Assembly: GCF_026262505.1 (NCBI RefSeq)
Contig: NC_067203.1
Coordinates: 16,566,392 to 16,630,391 of the forward strand
Direction of reading: 5' to 3'
From: Trichomonas vaginalis G3
Lineage: Eukaryota > Parabasalia > Trichomonadida > Trichomonadidae
Length of the DNA stretch: 64,000 bases
A program made the position numbers and the translations under genes. Numbering within the stretch: position 1 is the stretch's first letter; each line of letters begins with the position of its first letter. Below, piece after piece: positions 57,331-64,000 of the stretch. The notes below the pieces were generated by a model. That model worked only from the letters and a program-made list of their open reading frames with translations. It had not been told where the DNA came from and did not search any database.

Positions 57331-59001
57331 ATGAAAAATCTAAAATCTCTTTGTTACGGTACAAACTTATGGATATACTATGTCTTTTGTATATTTACAA
57401 TCGTAGGGCTATCAATTTTTAAGCCAAAATCATCTTCTTCGACAGAAAATTCAGAAAATAATATTCGAACATTTACAAACATCAATACAACTCTTCCAAC
57501 TAGTGATTGGCAGCCTGTTGAAATCGCTTGCATGTCAAGATCGAAAATTAATGATATAATTTATCTAAATTCACAGAAAGATTCCATCAAAATATTTAGT
57601 AACTCATCTGAATCGAACAATTTTAGCGTTGTTTATGAAGCTCATTTTGAAGGAAAGGCGATTTTCAATGTTTTAGCTTACGATTATTACAAAACTGGCT
57701 ATAATGACTTAATTCTTACATATCAAGAACAAAATTTGCATCCATATTACTATAATGTTGGAATTTTGAAGAATAATAAAGGAGAACTTTCAAAAGAATT
57801 AATACAGCTAAATATACAGACATTACAAGTTCCATTCCCAGTAAATGGTGATGATGGAACTCCAAAGCTTATATTTGTACCACAAAACTCAGAAAATGCA
57901 AAGCTTTACTATAATGATTCATTTTCCAAAGAAACTACCCTTCCAAGCTACAAATCACTTGCTGTAGCTAAGTTAAATGGTAGTAAATACCACTATATTT
58001 CGCTAATTGGCGAAGAAAGATCAATGAATATCCAGATATCAGATGATCAATATAAAGAACTTCAAACCTTTGAAGTCCCTGATTATTCAACATCACTGAC
58101 TATTGCTGACTTTAATCGTAATGGAGAACTTGATATTCTAGTGTCTGTTTCTCCAAAATACGATTCTCCTTATTTTTGTATCTATTTTGGAACCAATGGA
58201 AAGTTTGTAGGAGATAAACAATGTTCATCAATTGGATCCAATATCAAAATTAAGCCAACAAAGTTTATTTGTCAAAATTGTGAAATTTTTGACCATATTT
58301 CCATCGCAGATCTCGATTTAGATGGTAGGCCTGATATCATTGCAACAACTACATACGGAACATCCATATTTTTGAACCAGTTCTGCCGTGGTTGCCAAGG
58401 AGGAGAATTATTTTTCACAGAATTCATGACAATCCCTGGAAAAGGAGGTATTTACAATGATGGATTCTCAGGAAACTATGATATTGTCACAGAAAACGGC
58501 TATTTCAAGGGAAATCTCACGAAAAATGAAATGTTTTTGATAATTAATTCTCTTGATGATGTTTGTCTTGAAAATTGCAAGGGAGAAAGACATCCAAACC
58601 CACAGCCGCTAACAACTATAACATATGGAGCTACTACAAACATAGTTTACACTGATAAATTCGGTCAAAGACACAAATCTATCGGAGTTACCCGACCAAC
58701 TATAGATATGCAAACTCCACAGTTAATATTCGGTTTTGGTGAGAAATTACATTATATTCAAGAAGTTGCGATTTCTTCAAGAAATACTAGAAATTTGACA
58801 TGGGTTTTACCGAATTCTTTGGTTTACGCGACACAGAAAGGCCAATACAAGGTCATGATTGGCTACAAAACCAATGCTTATCCTGTAATTTGCAGTTGTA
58901 CTGCTTTGTTATTGGTTTTGGGATTCTTTGTTGCTTATTATACAGAGAAAGAGAACCAGGAAGACAGAAAGGAAGCTGCCAAGATGCTTCCTATGTTTTA
59001 A
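57331..59001 (+). CDS. ITFG1/TIP-like FG-GAP membrane protein
   Basis: 556 residues from the ATG at 57331. An N-terminal signal or anchor spans residues about 11-32. FG-GAP-type calcium-binding motifs are DFNRNGELDILV (near 258) and DLDLDGRPDII (near 327), in a beta-propeller like that of integrin alpha chains. A single C-terminal membrane segment (516-537) is followed by a short charged tail. The block SIGVTRPTIDMQTPQLIFGFGEKLHYIQEV and the membrane end correspond to the ITFG1 (T-cell immunomodulatory protein, LINKIN) family, surface proteins linked to adhesion. It is probably at the plasma membrane or in the secretory pathway. N-glycosylation sequons are present (NFS, NLT). Confidence 0.82.
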   Translation: MKNLKSLCYGTNLWIYYVFCIFTIVGLSIFKPKSSSSTENSENNIRTFTNINTTLPTSDWQPVEIACMSRSKINDIIYLNSQKDSIKIFSNSSESNNFSVVYEAHFEGKAIFNVLAYDYYKTGYNDLILTYQEQNLHPYYYNVGILKNNKGELSKELIQLNIQTLQVPFPVNGDDGTPKLIFVPQNSENAKLYYNDSFSKETTLPSYKSLAVAKLNGSKYHYISLIGEERSMNIQISDDQYKELQTFEVPDYSTSLTIADFNRNGELDILVSVSPKYDSPYFCIYFGTNGKFVGDKQCSSIGSNIKIKPTKFICQNCEIFDHISIADLDLDGRPDIIATTTYGTSIFLNQFCRGCQGGELFFTEFMTIPGKGGIYNDGFSGNYDIVTENGYFKGNLTKNEMFLIINSLDDVCLENCKGERHPNPQPLTTITYGATTNIVYTDKFGQRHKSIGVTRPTIDMQTPQLIFGFGEKLHYIQEVAISSRNTRNLTWVLPNSLVYATQKGQYKVMIGYKTNAYPVICSCTALLLVLGFFVAYYTEKENQEDRKEAAKMLPMF

Positions 59002-59409
59002 TATAGAATTTATTTTTAAATTTGTAATAAATGTATATATAATTCTAATGATATAAGCTTTTTTACTAAAATCATATGTTATCTTTCTTTGATTCCTTCA
59101 TTCATAGAATAAACTGAAAATTATTTTTATTATACAAGTTGTTACTCTTTGGGTGAGTTATATTTCTCATTGAATATTGATTTGTGTACTGGGTGGCCGC
59201 TTTCATTAAATATTGCCTTGTATATCAGGATTATTCGCAATTATTTTTCATGAACAGAAGTTTGTATCTGAATATAACGCTGTATAATCATTTTTGGAAT
59301 AATGTTAGTGTATTGATTCCTAATGCAAGATAAATATTATATATCTCAAAAAAATTCATGAAGCATAAACAAAAATTAAGAAATATAAGTCAAAACTACA
59401 TGATTTTAT
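59002..59409. other. Spacer between convergent genes
   Basis: About 410 AT-rich bases between the ITFG1-like gene and the kinase; nothing recognised. Confidence 0.45.
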
Positions 59410-62337
59410 TCAAACATACTTACTGAAAGCTTCTCCGAACTGAGCGATGATATTAGGAACATCATCTTCGCGCGGATATAAAAGAGGAACATGGTTAAGG
59501 TATAAAATAAAGTTTTCTCTAACAAGCATTTCAACTAAGTCAAAATCTGTCAGAGATTGCAAAATAATTTCTAAATAAGGCAAAATCACTTGGAAAGGAG
59601 GTCTTGAATGATACAGATAGTTCAATATTGGCAGTATTATATTAGTTATTTTCTGGTTTTCTATATTTTTCAAGAAGAATATTCCAATAGCCAAAGCAGT
59701 ATTAAAATCTACCTTCTTCAATGAACATTCTAGTGATTTCGATATCATTTCATCATAATTCAAATTGATTTTTGTCTTAATAAGAGTCTTTACACAATCC
59801 AAATTCTTCTTTTGGTTATTTTCCATGAAAATCAAGCATAATGAGATGAATTTGGTTGCATTGAGGTTATTATACTCATTTAGACAGTGAATTATGAACT
59901 CAAACACATTCTCGTGTTTCGTATTTTCATAACATTTCACAGCGTTCTCGAAAATGTTGTTTCTGTATTTTTCTGGTGTTTCTAACTTCTTTAGTATCTC
60001 AAATACTGTATCAATTACGGTTTCATTTCTTGAAAGAAACATCTCAGAAATTAAATACCAAAAGTCACTTTTTTCAACAATTTTTTTGGTCGATTCGAAT
60101 TGGCAAGCGCAGTTAAGTATTTCTGCTGAAGCCAATCCAGGATGAGATTTCTTCATTTGGTCAGTAAATGTGTCCAATATCTCTTTAATTAATGTTTCGT
60201 TTGACATCCATTTATCTGATTTAATTATTTGGAGGCAATTAAGGATTTTTGCTTCATCACCGAACTCATTCAGTCTTTTTACGAACCTCATTGACCTTAT
60301 CATGCATTTTAAGCACTCAAAACTGCAAAATGAGATCTGAATAATTTCTTTGACCATTCCGAACCTATTCATGTATGCTGTTATCATCAGGGGCACGAAT
60401 TTGTCATCCACGAGGTCAAATACGTAATTTATTGTCTCCAATGAGTCGAGGGCATCGATTAAATCGATTAATTGAGGATTTTGAGAAACTCCTGGGTAAA
60501 TTATCTTATAAATGAACTCCATTTTATTGGTAATGCCAAAAGAAAGGCGTCTTATAACAGAGATAACGTATTCAGGATCTTCATTGAAAATTGTCAAAAC
60601 CGAAAACGCAATTTTGTCAGAATTTTTTCTGTCAATGTCGATCATCATGTCTATTGCTCTTTTTGCGACATCTTCTGTATCGCTGTTGACGACCATTTGA
60701 ACTACTTTGTCTACTATGTCACTTGTACACAAATTACCGTCTAAAATAGTCTCAAGAAGAATGGGAGATTTTGATCCAAAAGGTGATACTTTTTTGAATT
60801 TTTCCAATGTTTTTTCTGAAGGAGATTTTTTGGACTTCACTTTTTCTAGGATATCCAAATGTTCTTTCTGTGTCTTCTTGACATAGCTGAGATACTCTTC
60901 TTTGTTGACTCCTGTCATTAAAACTGTTCCTGACTCTAAAATTTGCCTGATTTCGCGAAATGTTGGTCGCTTTTTAGGATTTGAGTCCCAACAACGCTGC
61001 ATCAGTTTAATGAACTCTGGTGGTTGGTCGTCTGGTGGTGTTGGCCGCAAATTTTCTGAAATGACTAAATTTGCGTATTGCATCTGTCTCATTCCTGTAT
61101 AAGGGTTCTTTGAGGTTGCTATGACCCATAGTGTTATGCCAAAAGCATATACATCAACTGATTCGTCGTATTGGACGCCGTGTTGAAGTAATTCTGGAGC
61201 AATCCACTGCATTGTGCCTAAATCACCTGATTTCTTTCCAGAAAATGGTCTGGACAAGCCAAAATCACATAATACACCTCTTTCGTTTTCATCTATAAGG
61301 ATATTCAGTGGTTTAAAATCTCGATGCATTAAACCAAGCGCGTGAAGGTATTCCATGCCTCTGGCTGAGTCTAACATGATTCTAAGTCTAAATATAGGTG
61401 TCCCTTTAGTAGTTAAAGGACCATTTCCAATGATATATTCTGTAAAACTTCCATTTGGAATTAAATTAGTTACAATGCAAAATGGAGGTGTAACTGTGAC
61501 ACCTATCAGTCTAATAGTATTCGGATGGTTCAGTTTCATCAATGCGTCGATTTCTCGCTTCATAAAAATAATTCTTCGAGCGTAGAGCTGGCTGGCCTTC
61601 ATTTCTTTGACAGCGACAAGCTCGTTGGTAGATTTGAGTCTGGCTAAGTGTACTGAAGCGTAACCACCAGAGCCGATATTTTCTTTGATTATTGTCCATT
61701 CTGAATGTTTAATAACGTAGGAATTCTTAGATAAATCTTCATTGAACTGTGGCTGCTGCAAACAAGACTGAATCTGCGATAATTTAATTATAAATTGATC
61801 TTTGTATCTAATTGGGCAACTCTTGATTTGCGTTGAGAGTAGGGTGTGAACTTTGATCAAATCTTGACAGAATGCAAATGCTAGAGATTCTCTGAACTCA
61901 AAGGAAGTAAACATCATTGTTTCGGAGCAATCTTGCCATACTTGCCATAATTTCATCATAACTTCGTATGGGTGATGAAGATGATACTGTATGAAATAAG
62001 AAAGCCAACGCGTTTCGGATAAAACTGAGCAAAATCCTAAAAGTGAAGCGCAAGCTTTAGAAAATTCGTAACATTTTGATGCTTGGTATTGTGTTATATT
62101 TGTATTTGTGATTTTGTTAAATCTGTCTAAGAAATCATAAAGTTGGATTGAAATAACTTGAATTGAGTTGCAACAATACGTTACAATCTTAAAGGCTCGA
62201 TCCAGCTTATCATATGTTTGTTGAAAGAAGTGCACCCATTTGATTTTCTCAATGGGGATATCATTCATAAAAAATCTGAAATAAAATAATCTCTTTGTCC
62301 TTTCACAAGACTTATCTCCACATTGTATATGCAACAT
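59410..62337 (-). CDS. TKL-type protein kinase with helical N-terminus and C-terminal helical repeats
   Basis: 975 residues from the ATG at 62337. A second start, MNDIPIEKIKW at 62268, has TTTCAGATTTTTT just before it and may be the real one. Residues about 30-205 are an all-helical domain. The kinase spans about 214-475: GSGGYASVHLA loop, VAVKEMKA lysine, HRDFKPLNILI catalytic loop, CDFGLSRP and APE (WIAPELLQ). All catalytic residues are present, so activity is expected on Ser/Thr or Tyr. The TKL group is inferred from GTMQWIAPE and the sequence up to FREIRQILES. Residues 530-975 look like a HEAT/ARM-like solenoid. This arrangement fits the expanded trichomonad TKL kinases. Confidence 0.88.
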   Translation of the reverse strand: MLHIQCGDKSCERTKRLFYFRFFMNDIPIEKIKWVHFFQQTYDKLDRAFKIVTYCCNSIQVISIQLYDFLDRFNKITNTNITQYQASKCYEFSKACASLLGFCSVLSETRWLSYFIQYHLHHPYEVMMKLWQVWQDCSETMMFTSFEFRESLAFAFCQDLIKVHTLLSTQIKSCPIRYKDQFIIKLSQIQSCLQQPQFNEDLSKNSYVIKHSEWTIIKENIGSGGYASVHLARLKSTNELVAVKEMKASQLYARRIIFMKREIDALMKLNHPNTIRLIGVTVTPPFCIVTNLIPNGSFTEYIIGNGPLTTKGTPIFRLRIMLDSARGMEYLHALGLMHRDFKPLNILIDENERGVLCDFGLSRPFSGKKSGDLGTMQWIAPELLQHGVQYDESVDVYAFGITLWVIATSKNPYTGMRQMQYANLVISENLRPTPPDDQPPEFIKLMQRCWDSNPKKRPTFREIRQILESGTVLMTGVNKEEYLSYVKKTQKEHLDILEKVKSKKSPSEKTLEKFKKVSPFGSKSPILLETILDGNLCTSDIVDKVVQMVVNSDTEDVAKRAIDMMIDIDRKNSDKIAFSVLTIFNEDPEYVISVIRRLSFGITNKMEFIYKIIYPGVSQNPQLIDLIDALDSLETINYVFDLVDDKFVPLMITAYMNRFGMVKEIIQISFCSFECLKCMIRSMRFVKRLNEFGDEAKILNCLQIIKSDKWMSNETLIKEILDTFTDQMKKSHPGLASAEILNCACQFESTKKIVEKSDFWYLISEMFLSRNETVIDTVFEILKKLETPEKYRNNIFENAVKCYENTKHENVFEFIIHCLNEYNNLNATKFISLCLIFMENNQKKNLDCVKTLIKTKINLNYDEMISKSLECSLKKVDFNTALAIGIFFLKNIENQKITNIILPILNYLYHSRPPFQVILPYLEIILQSLTDFDLVEMLVRENFILYLNHVPLLYPREDDVPNIIAQFGEAFSKYV

Positions 62338-62529
62338 TTCAGATACTTTTAAGAGGTTTTAATAATTTTTCATAATTTCACCAAAAAATATTCGTTAGGA
62401 GCAGTGTTTTTCCAAAGAAAATAAGATCTCTTGATTGATCAGATTGCAAATTTATCCTCAGATTTGATTGTTGTACTAAACATTTGTCAATTTTTGTGCT
62501 CAATTGAAAATTAACGTGCATTATCTCAA

Positions 62530-63861
62530 ATGCGGACTAAAAAGAGGTCTCAGAAGCTGACACTGAGGCCAAATGTTCTTAACCCTACATTTACACTCCC
62601 TTCAGTTAATGAGATACGTTCCGCACTGAAAACTGATATAAATTCTCGTTCAAGTGATCAATTACAGGCAATCTTTTTATGGCTGATGTTAAATAAAAAG
62701 GTAACTCACTTAATAGAATCTACCACAGAACTAGAAGAACTTGCGAAACTTGCAGAATACAAAATTCTACAGAAAAATGACGTTTTATTCTATGAAGGAG
62801 ATGACTCAGAAGGATGGTATGTAATGTTTACAGGCACAACAGATGTTATTATTCGTCTGTTCCTTGTTGCAGAAGATTGTTTATTTGATTCTGATGAAAC
62901 TGACAGCACTGAATTCGCTCCTTTGATGTCTAAGATGGATTTAGATATACAGCATGATAAATTACAGAGAGTTAAAGTCAATGTAGCTGGTGATGTATTC
63001 GCATACCATTCATATATTCCTGACGAAACAGGAAAATCTGAAATTGATGGTAAAAGACATGCAACTATTGTTTGTTCGTCAGATTATGCAGAACTCGTAT
63101 ATTTTCCTACATCATCATTTGAGAAATATGCACTAATTAAACAGAAAGACCTTTATCAGAAACATTGCGAAAATTTAAAGCGTGTTTTCCCAAGAATTCG
63201 TGACGATCAAGTAGAACACTTATCACTACTCTCTGAGGTAATGAATATTCCTGCTCATACTACGATTACAAGTGAAAAATGTTTTGGTCGTTACATATAT
63301 ATCATAAAAAGTGGTACAATAGCCAGATATCGAGTTGTAGATTTCTCAGATCTTAGCTTTAGAACTATAAGCGCACCATTTGAAACGCTACAACTGCATT
63401 TTCCTGATGGAATGCATCCAGTTCATACAGATAACCTTGTTGAAGGCAGTGTATTCCTTGATCCATCTGTCCATACGCTTACAGGTAATGAATTTAACAT
63501 CAAAACTAAAACAGATGTAGTTCTTATCGCTTTAGATATTGATTATTTCAAAATTATCGTCGGAACTTTCGAATTAGAGCGTGTTCGACAAGAAATCAAG
63601 TCAACCCTAACAGATGACCAGGTTAGAAAGATCTGGGTTGATTCAGAAAAGAAAAGACTTTGGGAAAAATTCAAAACTCGAACTGCCGGAGAAGCAAAGA
63701 GAGAAATCAAAGGAGAGAACGACTTCAAGACAGGATATGTCGTAGCAAGGAAAGCAGATTGTCCTTCTGCTTTACCTGCATTTAGACCAAGAATTGTGAA
63801 GCCTTACGCGCCAAGCCACCTTGCAAAGACGAAGGACTTTTCAGAGCCTATGGTATATTAA
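62530..63861 (+). CDS. Protein with two cyclic-nucleotide-binding (CNB) domains
   Basis: 443 residues from the ATG at 62530. CNB-like domain 1 covers about 60-185 (LAEYKILQKNDVLFYEGDDSEGWYVMFTGTTDVI), and domain 2 about 205-330 (LLSEVMNIPAHTTITSEKCFGRYIYIIKSGTIARYRVV). The phosphate-binding cassette (FGE...RxA) is not clearly conserved in either, so ligand binding may be altered or lost. The C-terminal 90 residues are basic and helical, with no kinase or channel part. It could be a regulatory or cilium-linked CNB protein. AACGTGCATTATCTCAA precedes the ATG; a similar AACGTGCAC stands before the gene at 12436. Confidence 0.8.
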   Translation: MRTKKRSQKLTLRPNVLNPTFTLPSVNEIRSALKTDINSRSSDQLQAIFLWLMLNKKVTHLIESTTELEELAKLAEYKILQKNDVLFYEGDDSEGWYVMFTGTTDVIIRLFLVAEDCLFDSDETDSTEFAPLMSKMDLDIQHDKLQRVKVNVAGDVFAYHSYIPDETGKSEIDGKRHATIVCSSDYAELVYFPTSSFEKYALIKQKDLYQKHCENLKRVFPRIRDDQVEHLSLLSEVMNIPAHTTITSEKCFGRYIYIIKSGTIARYRVVDFSDLSFRTISAPFETLQLHFPDGMHPVHTDNLVEGSVFLDPSVHTLTGNEFNIKTKTDVVLIALDIDYFKIIVGTFELERVRQEIKSTLTDDQVRKIWVDSEKKRLWEKFKTRTAGEAKREIKGENDFKTGYVVARKADCPSALPAFRPRIVKPYAPSHLAKTKDFSEPMVY

Positions 63862-64000
63862 TATTATTCTATAATGTTTGTAAATACTTTCTATCTAAAT
63901 TTTTAATTTTTTCAATAATTAAAGCATATTCAAGAAAAAGGATCTCCAATTGCTTATAATTCTTTTCATATTTGTTGGCAATATTCGGTTAAGTTATTTT

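Overview
The window looks like nuclear DNA of a parabasalid protist, most likely a trichomonad such as Tritrichomonas. It is AT-rich, and long intronless genes lie on both strands with AT-rich spacers of 0.2-1.6 kb. Several starts have a TCATTT-like initiator 10-22 bases upstream of the ATG. The ubiquitin has the [10 protein letters not shown] variant I associate with trichomonads. Ankyrin/DUF3447 proteins and a TKL kinase fused to helical repeats also fit. The species call is inference.

Layout. 1-12.4 kb: the 3' part of a degenerate HECT-like gene, a broken DUF5690 transporter fragment, a coiled-coil/ankyrin gene (A), and a tandem duplication of the interval from inside A to inside an ARM/HEAT-like gene (B). 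The duplication left a chimeric B5'-A3' pseudogene and three decayed discoidin-like copies. 12.4-23 kb: a disordered protein with a possible CH-like head, a BAR-PH-ArfGAP-ankyrin locus split over two frames, a coiled-coil protein and a polyprenol reductase. 23-34.5 kb: a giant Sfi1/IQ-like protein and a HEAT-repeat protein. 34.5-38.5 kb: a spacer full of hairpins, then ubiquitin, ribosomal protein uS10 and ribosomal protein eS27. 39-44.5 kb: a very large helical protein with a nonapeptide array, an in-frame stop and a 3' frameshift. 45.3-48.4 kb: two nested non-autonomous hAT-type transposons carrying a 32-bp minisatellite; the outer one ends 21 bp before the ATG of a GT61 glycosyltransferase. 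50-64 kb: NMN adenylyltransferase, an RPA-like OB-fold protein, a Tyr-Pro-rich protein, a DUF3447-ankyrin protein, an ITFG1/TIP-like membrane protein, a TKL kinase and a cyclic-nucleotide-binding protein.

The genes do not form a pathway; this is ordinary eukaryotic gene order. They sort into housekeeping (ubiquitin, uS10, eS27, NMNAT, polyprenol reductase), membrane traffic and cytoskeleton (ArfGAP, HEAT protein, Sfi1-like protein) and signalling (TKL kinase, CNB protein, ankyrin proteins). The most unusual parts are the chimeric duplication at 6.1-11 kb, the hairpin array at 35.36-35.81 kb, the nested hAT pair and the ubiquitin gene whose last unit cannot be conjugated. All family calls are by eye from motifs; no database search was run.
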